In this document: one piece after another, positions 42,204-53,547 of the stretch
Numbering within the stretch: position 1 is the stretch's first letter
How the letters are laid out: each line of letters begins with the position of its first letter
Assembly: GCA_002917775.1 (NCBI GenBank)
Contig: KZ627148.1
Location: forward strand, 762,631 to 826,630
DNA length: 64,000 nt
Source of the DNA: Glaciozyma antarctica PI12
Lineage: Eukaryota > Basidiomycota > Microbotryomycetes > Kriegeriales > Camptobasidiaceae
Direction: 5' to 3'
The notes under the pieces: generated by a model
Told to the model about the DNA's origin: nothing
Database searches by the model: none
The model's input: only the letters and a program-made list of their open reading frames with translations
Translations under genes and position numbers: made by a program

Positions 42204-45200
42204 TCAAACTATCGGCGTCGATCTGAGGAACGCCAAAGTCCCGAGCGCATAGTGCGTCAAGTCCATCAACCTTCCCGACTCCCTCTTCTGCTCCGCCGCA
42301 ACCTTGACCATCTCCTCCTTGAGTTCGACGTTCTGCACGAGGACATCTCCATGAATGCGAAGGAAGCACGCGAGAAAGGTCTGCACGGCTTCGAAGTCGC
42401 GGTGAGAGCGTAGGCGGGCGGAAATGGCGTGGAGGAAGGCTTGGAGATGAGGGAGGGTAGAGAGGGAGCGGAGCTCGAGGTCGGTGGCGGAGGGGGAGAG
42501 GGCCTTGAGGTACTCGAAGAACGCTTGGTCTGCGCGAGGAAGAAGTCAGCGGTAGCTCGAGCGCAGGATCGCAGACGGCTCACATTCGCCCTCGGGGTCC
42601 TCCTTCAGCATTCGTCGCACGAAATCGGTCTCGACGCTCGCAGCTCCGATATCCAGCTTCCGGTTCTTCTTCTCCTCGATCGCCTTGGTCTCCTCCGTTC
42701 CAAAGTCGAATCGCTGGTTCGTGCCAGGGAGAGTCGGGAGGAAGAAGGGTGCTCGCTCGGGAGCTTTTGGTGCCTCCTTCGGCTTGTTCCGTTGCTGTCG
42801 GCGCGCACAGGGATCAGCATTCGCTATCGCGAGGGGATACACGGCGGAAACGAACCTTGATCGTCTCGAGGTTGAGCAGCGTCTGCCAGCGAGACCGAGG
42901 CATCAGCGAAAGCGTGAGCAGTCCCTCGGAGAGTTGGTCGGGCGTCGTGTAAGGCTGAATGTCCTCCCAGCGGACGGGAGCTGCAAGAGCCGACAGGGCT
43001 AGAGGGAGAAGCGTGCGTCAGCTACGCAGCGCAAGGGAAGAAGAACCAACGTACACGCATCACCGGTAAGGCCTTGCACTGTCGGGAGAGCAACGACGTC
43101 CATGTCCTCCTCATTGAACGTCCTGAGAGCAACTTCCGAGAACTGCGCGCGGTTCGCCCTACCAACGACGGCATCAGCACTAACCCTCAACGCCAACACG
43201 GCCACGACTCACCAGAGGTAGACTCCGATACTTCCAACGTGCGCCGTTGCGAGGAAATCGGAAGTGGGGGAGAACGAGAGGCTGGTGGCGACGGTGGGAG
43301 TGCGGAAGGCGTCGACAAGCTGGCCGGTAGGAATGTCGAACGTGCGAATGACCGAGTCCTGGGAGGTGGTGATGACCCATCGGGAGTCGGGAGAGAAGGC
43401 CTGCGTGGCGAAGTCAGCTCCTCGCTCGCACATGCTGAGAAAGACGACTGACGATGTCCAGGATCTGTCCTCGGAAGCCTGAAAGTACTCGCACAATGCG
43501 CTGCGTCTCAATGTCGATGATGCGAACGGTGAGGTCGTCGCAGGTCGCAGCGAGAAGGCCGTTCTCGCGCTGAAGGAGGATGGCGGTGACTCCTGCTGGG
43601 ACGATGATCGACTCGCGAAGCTTCATCGTTTGGAAGTCGAAGAACTGCGTTAAGACCAGCGGTCAGCACGCGCCAGGAACGTCCAAAAGAAAGGGACGCA
43701 CGTGAACTCCTCCCTTGAGCGTCGAGACGACCACAACACGGTTCAGCGCGTCGGTCGCGATTCCCGTAACGAGCTTCGCCTTCGTATCTCCCACTCCGCC
43801 ACTCGGAACCCTGAAGATCTTCCTCTTGAGCCCACTCTGCATGTTGAACATGACGACGTCGCCAGCAGCCGATCCGACGAGTCCATAGTTTCCGCACGCC
43901 GTCACTTCAGTTGTCTGCGTCCCTCAATCAGCTCCTGCGTAATCATCTGAGTCCGAGAAGCGAGAACGCACCTGCACAGCTCCCTCCGCGCCGAGCGTCC
44001 ACTTGCCGACGCGCTTGTTCTCGACGCTCCACGACCGGCCGAGCTTCTCGCCCTCGGAGATAGAGATGACATCGTCCCAGTCCTTGGAGCGGGCGGTGGA
44101 GAAGGAGAGGCTGGTGATGACGGGAAGCTTGAGAGACGAAGGAGGAACTCCGAGGTGGTTGGCCCTCTTCGCGACCGAGCCTGAACAAAGCGTAAGCGAT
44201 CCGCGCTGGAGCACAGCAACGGGGATGAGAGATACGCACCTTGACTGAGCTCGTACCCGCGAGAATCCCGAACGATGCTCGTGTACCGCAGCGCACGATC
44301 CGCGCCCGCCGTGAGAATCGCCTTGCCGTCGTCGCCATAGTACCGCACGAGATGAGGAGGTGCGTGGTGACCACTTCGCTGCTTGAGCAAGCGCGGTGCA
44401 GCTTCAGGAGAGTCGAAGAGCCATTGCTGTTTCGAGATGGGATCAGCGAGGTCCTTGCGTAGGTCAGCGAGAAACGCACCTTGATCGAGTTGTCTCCTCC
44501 CGAAGTCATCATCAGCGGCTGGCCTTGAAGCCACTCGAGTCCTCCTACGGCACCTTCGTGCGCCGCTCGAACGAGATGCAGCAAGCGGAGCTTCGAAGCG
44601 AGGTCAAAGAGGGCGACATGACCGGTCGAGGAGGCGACCGCCAGCGTCTGGGAGATGTCGTCTACGAAACCGCTCGTCAGCTCCCCCTGCTTCTCCTCAA
44701 CACACGGGAGACGCACCATTCCTGAACGCGACCGCCGTGACCTCTCCGCTGCCCTCTCCCTCCAGCCGAACCTTGCCTAGGACCTCGCCGAGCCGAACGT
44801 CGAAGAGAACACATTGGCCGTTTGCGAATCCTACGCCGAGAACGTCGATGGCAGGGGATTGGGTGAGGGCGGTGATGGCGGAGGGGGAGGAGAGGAGAAT
44901 GGTGGGCTCGAAGGTGTGGATGAGGGAGCTGAGAGTGGACGTCAGCTTCGTCTCTACCAGATAAGCGGGAGAACAAAATACCCAGTTCGCACGTTCCACA
45001 CCGCTACGGCTCCCTCGCGACTTCCGACTACGACCTTGTTCAAGTAGCTCGCAGGATGAACGACCTTGGTCGCCGTGAAGCCCTTGGGGAAGTCGATCGT
45101 CGCATACGGGGTCGTTCTAACGTCCTGCTTCTCCTCCACAGCGGCGTTGGGGTCGACGCTGGCTGGATTGACGAAAGGCGGGACGTCCCAGACGTACATC

Positions 45201-46052
45201 TTCGTCCCCGAGCTCCCGAGTGCGAGCATCGTCGTGCCGAAGAGAGTAAGGTGGGTGAGGGTTTCGGCGGGGTTATCGTCGGCTTCGTCGTCGGAACTGT
45301 CTGACACGGAGGAGGAGGACGCGCTGGAGGATGCGGAGGGGGAGGCGGCGGGGGGAAGGACGAGGCGGCCGATCTCCTTGCCTCGAACGTAGCGGCCGAT
45401 GAAGGATCCTGCTGCGGCAAAGACAGAGTCTTGGGAGAGGACGATGGAGGTGATGGGAGCGCCCATATCAGGTCCTGCGGAGGAGGAGCTTCGTTAGCTG
45501 CTGAGCTCCGAGATGGTGAGCTTGAGGTGGTCCAGCAGAGCTTGCAGTGCACGTCTTTAGCACTGCATCACTTCTCCTGTGCTTCGAAAGCTCAATCTCC
45601 AGCCCCGTTGGAGCTCCCTCGTCCTCCAGAAGGGGCGACTCTGCTCGACCGCCTCCCGCTGCTGCTCCTCCTCGTGTTCTCCAACTCTTCTCCCAGCTCC
45701 CTCGGCTCATCCTCTTGCCAGCACTCCTTCTGTCCTCCTGCACTACGCCTGTCCCGTCTTCAAGCTCAACGACACTGAGGGAGATCCACTCACCAACAAA
45801 CAGCAACCTCAAGCTCTGCCCATCCCACATGGCCCAACTCCTTCCCAAGCTCGTCACGACGGTCATGGCAGGCGTCTCGAGGAACTTGCTGCTCTTGGAC
45901 TGAACGACAAAGGGGACGCCGGTGCTGACATGTCCGAGAGAGCGGAAGGGAGCGAAGAGGCCTTCCCTCTTTGCCTGTAGCTGCGGGGCGGAGGTCGAGG
46001 CGACGGGTTGGGTGCGGGCGCGCTTCGTTGGGCGGCTGGGGACGGCGGCCAT
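42204..46052 (-). CDS. UTP21: U3 snoRNP / SSU processome WD40 protein Utp21 (WDR36)
   Basis: Tandem WD40 propellers followed by the Utp21 C-terminal domain; part of the UTP-B complex in early 18S rRNA processing. The ATG at 46052 gives MAAVPSRPTKRARTQPVAST, then LFAPFRSLGHVSTGVPFVVQ. WD repeats include TALTQSPAIDVLGVGFANGQ, EGAVGGLEWLQGQPLMMTSG with GDNSIKQWLFD, and DIAFSPDSRWVITTSQDSVI with RTFDIPTGQLVD. The diagnostic tail reads ALAAPVRWEDIQPYTTPDQL and SRWQTLLNLETIKQRNKPKE. APKAPERAPFFLPTLPGTNQ follows, and then the helical end (HGDVLVQNVELKEEMVKVAAEQ). About fourteen exons, all in phase. Stop TGA at 42206-42204. Confidence 0.9.
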
Positions 46053-46280
46053 TGCTAAGGGCGTGGGTGGGACAGCTCGAGAGGTCTGGCTGGAGCAGCT
46101 CAGTTCTCAGTCGCGGGCTTCAGTTTAAAAGTCGAATTTTCTCTCAGCGCGTGGGCTTCTTTTCGTCGTCAGAGTAACGGCGTTCTAGCAGTCTCTGATG
46201 GACAACAGAGGCTGCATTTACACCGCGAGGCCCTGGTGGACGTACTCGAACCCAGGACTCGCTCCTCGACCACCTCCTCC

Positions 46281-49200
46281 TCACGCCGCGGTGATCTTCC
46301 TCAGCAGCTCCTGATACTCGGTACCGAGCGTCGCAATCGTTCTGCTCTTCGCTAGAACGAGGGAAGGTAGTCAGAGAGAGGCTCGATATCGAAATGAAGG
46401 AAAGAAGGACGAACCGAACGTGCTCAGCACCTCCTTGAGCAGATCTCGCTTGTTGAGCCCGACGACCGTCGACGACCACTCGCTCTCCTTCCCAGGTTTG
46501 CTGCGCCACTCGTTAGCGCACGCACCAAAGAGGCAAACGGAGAAAGCGAGAACGCACAAGTAGATCGGCCCCAACAACTCCTTAACCAGGCCCTCCGCCT
46601 TCCCCCTAAAGCCCTCCTCGGCGAGTCTCCTCGCATACGCCGTCAAGAACTGCTTGTACTCACCAGGCGAGTCGAGCCTGATCGCCGCCTTCATCCTGAC
46701 CTCCAAATGCGCCAAACTGACCGCACTTCTCTCCATCCCCGAATCCCCGACGCTCTCCTGCGGCTCCCCCTCAATCTTCTTCTCCTCCTCGTCGTCCTCA
46801 TCCACCTCGACCTCCATCGCATCGACGCAAATATCGTTGATGGCACTCTCGATCCCCCTAATGACGCCTCGCCCGCTCGTCCCAGCTTTCCCGCGCCGTC
46901 CTTCCCAGAAATCGCTCTTCCGGCTCCAGAACGGCTCGCTCAAGCGTGTCCACGCGAGGAGGTCGAGGTCGTACGCGTAGGTCGAGCCCGAGGAGAGAGC
47001 GATGAGTGGCGTACCGTTCGGGAGGAGAGCCGAGGTGGTGATGGTCGGATGAGGAGTCGTGAGAGTGGCGGAGGAGGTGAGGAGGGCTGAGAGGGGTAGA
47101 GGGGCGAAGTGCGATTTCGGGACGGAGGTGTTCCAGACGTGCAACGTGCCGAGCGAAGTGACCGCCATGAGGAAGGGACCTTCGGCCTCGAGGAAAGAGC
47201 AAGGCGAGTCGAGGACGATTGTCGGAAGGAGTCTGCGAGGAGTCGATCAGCGTTGCTCGAGAGGAGCTCAGGAGAGGACGCACCGACGACCACTGGGAGA
47301 GTATACGACGAGACCGCCGTCGTCCGTCGAGACCGCCGAAAAGCGAGGGCTCCCAGCGGCGGATACGACCCACTTGGGAAGGTAGTCGACCCACAGCGTC
47401 TTGTTCTTCGTAACGACCGCGACCTCCGCCGTTCCTTCAGCTGCGGACCTTCGTCAGCGTCCTCCTCCCCGATCAAGAATGCGCACTCACCATCCCCCTC
47501 TGCAAAGTTCCTCCACTCGAGCGTATCCTTGTCGTCGCCTTCCTCGACCCCAAGCGTCCCAAACGTCGTCACCGCCGGCACAGCAAGTACCCTCACCCCG
47601 TCCTCCCTATTCTCCTTATTCATAATCTCAAACGTGACCTCCCTCTCCCTCGCGACATACGCCGGCCTCAACTCCCTCCGTTCCCTCTCATCCCTACTCC
47701 TCTCCTCTCCAAGCGTCCTCCCCTTGGTCCGATACGCCGCTTGCGAGACCCTCGAATGCCCGCCGAGCGTCTCCTCCTCCTCCTCAAACTCCGCTCGCCG
47801 CTTCTTCGACGTCTCCGGCGCAGGTCCCCATCCCGCCGCCGAGGTAGAAGCGTACGCCTGTTGCTGCTGTTGCTGTTGTGGTGGCGGAGCGAACTGCATG
47901 ATAGGTGGCTGGAACTGCTGCGCTGGAGGCTGGAATTGCTGCTGCTGCTGCTGTAGGACGGGCTGAACGACGGTCGGGACGATCTTGCGTTTCGCGCCCG
48001 GTCCTTTGCGAGATACCAGCAAGTTGGGCTGAGCCATGGTCCCAACGGGTGTAGGAGCGAGGGAGGAGGCGGAGGATTGAGTGGAGAGGGGACGACCGAC
48101 TTGAAGGCGGGGGACGAAGTTGTACGTGCGGTGGTAGGCTTCGCGCGTTCCTGGAGGGGCCATCGTAGGTAGTTCGGAGGAGTCGAAGATGAAGGTCGTG
48201 ACGTGGCCCTCGGAGGAGCAGGCCCAGAGTTGAAGGCCGTCAGACGACCTGCGAGCGAGATTAGCTTATCGAAATGGGGGGCGAAAAAGGGAGAACGCAC
48301 CAGGACATGTCAAGGACGTCGCGATCAAAGACTTCGTCGAGGACGAGGAACGGCTGGCTCTGACTGGTCACCCAGAACGAAATGCTGTTGCGTGCTGAGA
48401 GTGCGAGCATCGAGCAGAGATTGACGCCCGTCGGCGCGCCTTTGGGATCGCGAAGGAATATGAGCGGGCTGAAGGCCTGCGAAGGGGGAGGGATGAGAGC
48501 AGCCCGAGATGTGAAGATGGCGAACCGCACGGTGACCTCGACGATATTCTCGTGTCCGACAAGCGAATTGTTGCTCTTCCAGGTCTTGCGGTCGATAACG
48601 GCCGCGACAAAGACGGGTCCGTTCATCGAGTTTGGCGTGACGATGTGCGTTCCCTCAGGAGACCATCTGAGCTCGCGTAGTTAGCTGCGTTGTACAGCTT
48701 GAGTCGAGCGACGAGTACGCACGAGAGACGCGTGATGCTGGTCTTGGGGGAGCCGACGAAAGGCGCCAAGATGTTGGCCTCGAGCTGCCAGTCGGTCGTG
48801 CGCCAGACCTTGACCGTGTTGTCGTCAGACTGCAGCTCTAGTCAGCGCAACGCCTGATAAGAAGCGTGCGTAGAAACTTACCTGAGTCGCGAGGTACTGA
48901 CCCACAGGATCGAAGACGACGCCCTTGACGAAGCCTTGATGGCCGTCGAGCTTCCTCAGCAGCTCTGCGCATGCGTTAGCTTTCTCCGATTTACACCTGC
49001 AACCTATCTAGACTCACGAAAGTTCTCTCCCGACCACACCAGCGCTGTACTATCCAGACCAACCGAAGCGAGCAGCTTCTCGTCCGCACTCCAGGCAACT
49101 CCAGCAACGTCTGCACTCCAGCTCGTCAGCTCCGTCGTTCCTCGCTACCACACCTTGAACGCACCAGAGTCGTGCCCCACGAGCCGCTTGACCGCCTTCC

Positions 49201-49663
49201 AGTTCTCCACGTTCGTCTCGGTTGAGCCCCAGACCTTGCCTCCAGCTCCGCTGTTTCGAAGGCGTTAGCTCCTCCCCCAGCACCGCGCCGGGAACTTCGC
49301 GTACCCAACCAGGCTCGAAATCATCACGACCTTGTCGTCTGAGCCACTCGCGAGGTACCGGCCCGTGGGGGACCAGCGCACACACATCACCACACCTGCG
49401 CGCGCCATCAGCTGCTGCCCCTCCCCCGCTCCAACGCGCTACTCACCAGCGTGGCTCGTGAGCGTGCACAGCAGCCTCGGTACAACGGTGGCCTGTTCCA
49501 TCTTCTCGTCGAGGATTGGCGCCGTAGCCCAGATCTTGAGCTTGGTGTCGAGTCCGCCAGTCGCGACGCGCGAGCTGTCGGGGTGAACTGAGAGGGAAAA
49601 GATGGAGGTTGGGCGGTCCTTGTCATCCGAGTGAAGGCACCAGTGTGGCTTGACGATCCTCAT
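46281..49663 (-). CDS. HIR1: Histone chaperone Hir1 / HIRA
   Basis: HIRA-family protein for replication-independent H3-H4 deposition and histone gene repression. The ATG at 49663 gives MRIVKPHWCLHSDDKDRPTS. WD repeats follow: IFSLSVHPDSSRVATGGLDT with KLKIWATAPI, VVMCVRWSPTGRYLASGSDD, DVAGVAWSADEKLLASVGLD and GFVKGVVFDPVGQYLATQSD with DNTVKVWR. ITRLSWSPEGTHIVTPNSMN and DVLDMSWSSDGLQLWACSSE complete the propeller. A poly-Gln linker (CTG/TTG-rich at 47850-47955) precedes a basic/acidic region with KKRRAEFEEEEETLGG. The C-terminal Hira domain begins LLPTIVLDSPCSFLEAEGPF and LMAVTSLGTLHVWN and ends ELLRKITAA with TGA at 46283-46281. About twelve introns. It diverges from the gene at 49791 with a 127-bp shared promoter. 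Confidence 0.9.
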
Positions 49664-49790
49664 CCTGGGCGGAGAGGTGGGCGCTGGAGCGGCGAGTGTG
49701 GAGTTGGGAGCGAAGAAGCGGAGGAGGCGAACGCAGCCGCTCTCCCTTCTACCTCACCGCCTCGCCCCTAGGACAACTCGACTCCAAGCT

Positions 49791-51198
49791 ATGGTGGCGA
49801 GCTCTACGGCGCCCGAGCCAGCTGCACCAGAAGCCACGTCAACAGCGCCGACGTCGTCGAACCCGTTCACTCTCCTCTCCAACCTCGACTCGTCCAAGAA
49901 GTACACTCTCGTCTTCCTGCTCTCAGTAGGAACGACTCTGCTAGTAACAGGAGCATCAGGAGGACGACTACTNNNNNNNNNNNNNNNNNNNNNNNNNNNN
50001 NNNNNNNNNNNNNNNNNNNNNNNNNNNNNNNNNNNNNNNNNNNNNNNNNNNNNNNNNNNNNNNNNNNNNNNNNNNNNNNNNNNNNNNNNNNNNNNNNNNN
50101 NNNNNNNNNNNNNNNNNNNNNNNNNNNNNNNNNNNNNNNNNNNNNNNNNNNNNNNNNNNNNNNNNNNNNNNNNNNNNNNNNNNNNNNNNNNNNNNNNNNN
50201 NNNNNNNNNNNNNNNNNNNNNNNNNNNNNNNNNNNNNNNNNNNNNNNNNNNNNNNNNNNNNNNNNNNNNNNNNNNNNNNNNNNNNNNNNNNNNNNNNNNN
50301 NNNNNNNNNNNNNNNNNNNNNNNNNNNNNNNNNNNNNNNNNNNNNNNNNNNNNNNNNNNNNNNNNNNNNNNNNNNNNNNNNNNNNNNNNNNNNNNNNNNN
50401 NNNNNNNNNNNNNNNNNNNNNNNNNNNNNNNNNNNNNNNNNNNNNNNNNNNNNNNNNNNNNNNNNNNNNNNNNNNNNNNNNNNNNNNNNNNNNNNNNNNN
50501 NNNNNNNNNNNNNNNNNNNNNNNNNNNNNNNNNNNNNNNNNNNNNNNNNNNNNNNNNNNNNNNNNNNNNNNNNNNNNNNNNNNNNNNNNNNNNNNNNNNN
50601 NNNNNNNNNNNNNNNNNNNNNNNNNNNNNNNNNNNNNNNNNNNNNNNNNNNNNNNNNNNNNNNNNNNNNNNNNNNNNNNNNNNNNNNNNNNNNNNNNNNN
50701 NNNNNNNNNNNNNNNNNNNNNNNNNNNNNNNNNNNNNNNNNNNNNNNNNNNNNNNNNNNNNNNNNNNNNNNNNNNNNNNNNNNNNNNNNNNNNNNNNNNN
50801 NNNNNNNNNNNNNNNNNNNNNNNNNNNNNNNNNNNNNNNNNNNNNNNNNNNNNNNNNNNNNNNNNNNNNNNNNNNNNNNNNNNNNNNNNNNNNNNNNNNN
50901 NNNNNNNNNNNCCCCAGCCCCATCCCACCGCACAGCACACAGGAGACGAGCAGACCCAACACATCTCAAATCCCCTCCCCCCCCCCCCCTCCCCTCCCCC
51001 CCCCCCCCCCCCAGCCCTCCCCCCCCCCTCCCCCGCCTGCTCTCCCCCCCCACCCAAACCAATTCCTTCCCCTGGCTGGCGGAAGGGGAGGAAAGGGTGG
51101 CGTACTGGGTAGAGGTGAAGGAGACGCTGGATCGGGAGGCAAGGATTATTGAGCGGAGAAAGGCGTGGGAAAGGCTAAAGGTAACTGGAAAGCCGTGA
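49791..51198 (+). CDS. Small membrane protein gene interrupted by an assembly gap (ends only)
   Basis: Two visible ends on the plus strand flank the N run and may belong to one gene. The 5' end (ATG 49791) reads MVASSTAPEPAAPEATSTAP, then NPFTLLSNLDSSKKYTLVFL, and a hydrophobic segment LLSVGTTLLVTGASGGRLL before the Ns. The 3' end reads FPWLAEGEERVAYWVEVKET and LDREARIIERRKAWERLKVT, ending GKP and TGA at 51196-51198. The N-terminal helix with a GASGG turn is faintly like small mitochondrial TMEM242-type proteins, but I would not name it. The last 82 nt of conserved exon (51098-51179) are identical to the minus strand at 63857-63938. Whether both ends are one gene cannot be decided because of the gap and a C-rich tract. 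Confidence 0.45.
49973..50911. other. Assembly gap (939 N)
   Basis: Unbroken run of N, so no content can be read. Any open frame crossing it is meaningless. Confidence 1.
50966..51056. repeat. C-rich low-complexity tract at the gap edge
   Basis: Long cytosine runs with few interruptions follow the gap almost directly, the longest reaching into the teens. Such a tract is a likely cause of the gap and also a place where the base count may be wrong. Confidence 0.8.
51098..51179 (+). repeat. 82-nt perfect duplicate, copy A
   Basis: Identical to the reverse complement of 63857-63938. It encodes AYWVEVKETLDREARIIE and RRKAWERLK in both places. Flanks differ after a few bases on both sides. Confidence 0.9.
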
Positions 51199-51498
51199 TT
51201 ATAACCCTGCGAACGCGCGCGTTGCGAGACTGCTCCGGCGGCGTTCAGCAGACACTCTTCGTTTTCGGCGCGCAGACTCATCTTGAGGTAGTTGCTCGAG
51301 CGACGCCATCAAACCACCACTGAGCTTGAGAGTGGATAGATAAACTCGAGTGAATCACGCGACGAAAGTCAAACTCGGCCGCGCAACTCCATTCCTCGCG
51401 CGTCGCGTCCGATTTTTTCGACCCTTGCGCTCTTCTGCTGTCCTTTCTCCTCTCTTCCTCATCCTTCAAATATCCACAAGAGCTTCCTTAAATCCTTC
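51199..51498. other. Intergenic region
   Basis: About 300 bp between the gap-side exon and the first small orphan gene. No feature is supported beyond the likely promoter of the gene at 51499. Confidence 0.4.
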
Positions 51499-51843
51499 AT
51501 GGCTCAAAACGGGTCCCCTCTCCCATCCCTCTCCACCGCGTTCCGCACTCCGTTCCTCTCCTCCCTCCCCTCCTCCCGCACCCCAGCAGCAGCCCAATAC
51601 CTCTCCTACCTCCTCGCTCTCCATCTCAACGAGCGACAGGTCAGCATGAAACGTGCTATCTCAAAGGTCGCGCGAATGCCGGATTGGAGGAGAGACACCC
51701 AGATGGGGGTGGGAGGATGGGCGGGGTTGGAGGAGGGGGAAATCAGGTTGATTGGGAGGTCGAGGAGGGAGGAGTGCTTGGTGGAAGAGAAGTTATTGGA
51801 GGTGGTGCTGGATCTGGTGTTGATGAGGAGGGATGCTATATAG
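51499..51843 (+). CDS. Small orphan protein, paralogue 1
   Basis: Single open frame of 114 residues from ATG 51499 to TAG 51841-51843. I do not recognise the family. It is similar over its whole length to the gene at 52346. Both have LPSxxTxxxxPFLSxLP near the start (LPSLSTAFRTPFLSSLPSSR here), an Ala/Leu helix (YLSYLLALHLNERQ), a middle with a tryptophan or WYPR-like segment (KVARMPDWRRD), and an ending on VEEKLLEVVLDLVLMRRDAI. No signal peptide or membrane segment. The parallel ending xVLDLxL is the strongest shared point and supports that both frames are real coding regions. Confidence 0.5.
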   Translation: MAQNGSPLPSLSTAFRTPFLSSLPSSRTPAAAQYLSYLLALHLNERQVSMKRAISKVARMPDWRRDTQMGVGGWAGLEEGEIRLIGRSRREECLVEEKLLEVVLDLVLMRRDAI

Positions 51844-52345
51844 TAGAAGTGAGGTGGAATGTGATGCGCGTGGGGAAGCGAGAGACCTGAACCAACTTGG
51901 GTCGGTGCACCGACGCTCTTCCTGTATTAGCATATTACAGAGAGAACAGCGCTCTTGAGACGACGAAAGAGAGAACGTACGAGTTTCAGTAGAGCCAACC
52001 TCGCTGCGACGCCAATCGGTCTTCTCGCTCTGCACCGCTCCGCACCGTCCACAGCTCTCTTCGCCCCCCCCTGATGTAAGTACCTCCAGCATCCAAGGCT
52101 CTCCAAATTCACCTTGCAAGCCTGAACGTTCGAAAAGGCGCGCTCTAATGGCAGTTGTTGGCAGGGGAAGATTGGATCGTCGCGGCGAAAGTTGCGAGGA
52201 ATGCTTCAACAAGCTTTTGAGTCCGCAAATCAAGTGCAGATCTCTGAGATGTTGAATGAGCTGTTCAGCTACGAAACGCGTGACCAGTAAACCTACTTCG
52301 CTTCTCTCGAACGCGACGCCTCTCTCATCCAAACACCTCGCTCGA
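51844..52345. other. Intergenic region between the orphan paralogues
   Basis: 500 bp with only incidental open frames. The long minus-strand frame over 51793-52494 is the shadow of the two orphan genes and has no start context or family match. Confidence 0.4.
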
Positions 52346-52717
52346 ATGGAGCACAACTTCGCGCTTTCCATGGCATGGAAGCTTCCCCTCCCCTCCATCG
52401 CCACCTCACTCTCCATCCCATTCCTCTCCACACTCCCTCCGCACCGCAACGAAGAAGCAAGAGCACACCTCACCCTCCTCCTCCTCAAATTCATCTGGGC
52501 GAAGACCGAAACTGCGGTCCGCGATGAAGCCTACGCGAAGAACGTCATTAGGTGGTACCCGCGAATGGGGCTACTCTCGGTCGATGACTTAGTCAGGGGA
52601 AGAGAAACGTTTGAGGAGGAGGTGGAGAAGCTGGGGAGAGTGCGCGTGTGGAGAGCGAAGGCGGATGAACGGGTTGTGGAGCTGGTCCTGGACCTGATAT
52701 TGTGGGGCAGGGCGTAA
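52346..52717 (+). CDS. Small orphan protein, paralogue 2
   Basis: Single open frame of 123 residues from ATG 52346 (MEHNFALSMAWKLPLPSIAT) to TAA 52715-52717. The pattern LPSIATSLSIPFLSTLPPHR matches LPSLSTAFRTPFLSSLPSSR of the neighbour. It continues ARAHLTLLLLKFIWAKTETA, NVIRWYPRMGLLSVDDLVRG, EEVEKLGRVRVWRAKADERV and VELVLDLILWGRA. The two proteins share perhaps a third of positions by eye, so the duplication is old. An upstream in-frame extension exists without an ATG. Function unknown; helical and probably soluble. It is convergent with the CENP-X gene, 164 bp away. Confidence 0.55.
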   Translation: MEHNFALSMAWKLPLPSIATSLSIPFLSTLPPHRNEEARAHLTLLLLKFIWAKTETAVRDEAYAKNVIRWYPRMGLLSVDDLVRGRETFEEEVEKLGRVRVWRAKADERVVELVLDLILWGRA

Positions 52718-52881
52718 TAGATGCTGGAGGAACGTGTTTATCAAGGGAGCAGGCCGAGTGCGAGACCCGTGGAAGCGCGATATCGCGAGCAGAGCACGTC
52801 GACGAGCAGCGAATGAGCAGGACGCCCCCACGACGCGTTACTGCCAACAGTCCAGCTGCTTCCCTTCACACTCCTCCCACC

Positions 52882-53329
52882 CTAAAAGTCCAGAATCAAC
52901 CCCGCCGCGACCTTCTCCAGGTGGCGAACCTGCAGCTCCCATCAGCTCCCTCCTCGTCCCCTCCACTGCCGCGCACTCACCTCCAACAAGCTTGGCCCCG
53001 CCGCTCCTCCTCCCACAGTCCCGTCCTTCTCCAAACGTTCCTTTGCTGCCACTTCTGCTGCGCGGTGGAGCGCTTCCGTCGCGAAGAGGCGGAGGTACTC
53101 GGCACTCAGATGGAGAGCGGGCGCGCTCACTATGCGTGGACTGGGGTCAGCGCCGCGGGTGTGCTGTGAAGTGGTACAGACCTCGGGTGGTGGGAGCGAT
53201 AACGAGCTTGAGAGTCTCGTGGACTGTTGCCTGGGTTGAGACGAGGTGAGCGGGAGACTCCTTCGAGAGAGCTGCAGGGCGTACGGGCTTGAAGAGAGGA
53301 GTCTCACTCTCGTTGTCTGAACCTGCCAT
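52882..53329 (-). CDS. MHF2: CENP-X / MHF2 histone-fold protein
   Basis: Short histone-fold protein of the CENP-X (Mhf2/FAAP10) family. It pairs with CENP-S/Mhf1, acts at kinetochores and stimulates the FANCM/Mph1 helicase at stalled forks. Three exons give about 120 residues. The N-terminus is MAGSDNESETPLFKPVRPAA followed by ESPAHLVSTQATVHETLKLV. The second exon holds the hallmark VSAPALHLSAEYLRLFATEA and LHRAAEVAAKERLEKD. After the last splice come VRHLEKVAAGLILDF and TAG at 52884-52882, matching the family ending VEQLEKVLPQLLLDF. A Gly/Ala loop (GTVGGGAAGPSLLE) replaces the shorter loop between helices 2 and 3 usual in the family. Introns are 50-60 nt with CTGAC or CTGATG branches. Confidence 0.85.
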
Positions 53330-53547
53330 AGCTGCTGCTCGAGCTTGAACTCAACGAGGGTGGCGTGTAGCTGAGGCTGCGACAGGGAGAAGGAGGAGCG
53401 TGAGCTGCACGCGACTTCGGCACGTCTCCTCTGGCCTCAGCTCAGCTCAGCTGGTTCTCTCGATTCTCCTCTGCTCAAGACACCAGGAAAGGACTGCGAA
53501 CGACTAATGAATAACCCATGCAACGACTTCTGAAACACCTCAGCATC

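Noticed and set aside
47850-47955. CTG-type trinucleotide tract as an independent repeat element
   Set aside because: It is the poly-Gln linker of HIR1 read from the opposite strand and remains in frame there.
49650-51281. Open frames crossing the N run on both strands
   Set aside because: They exist only because N codons are not stops; most of their length is unknown sequence.
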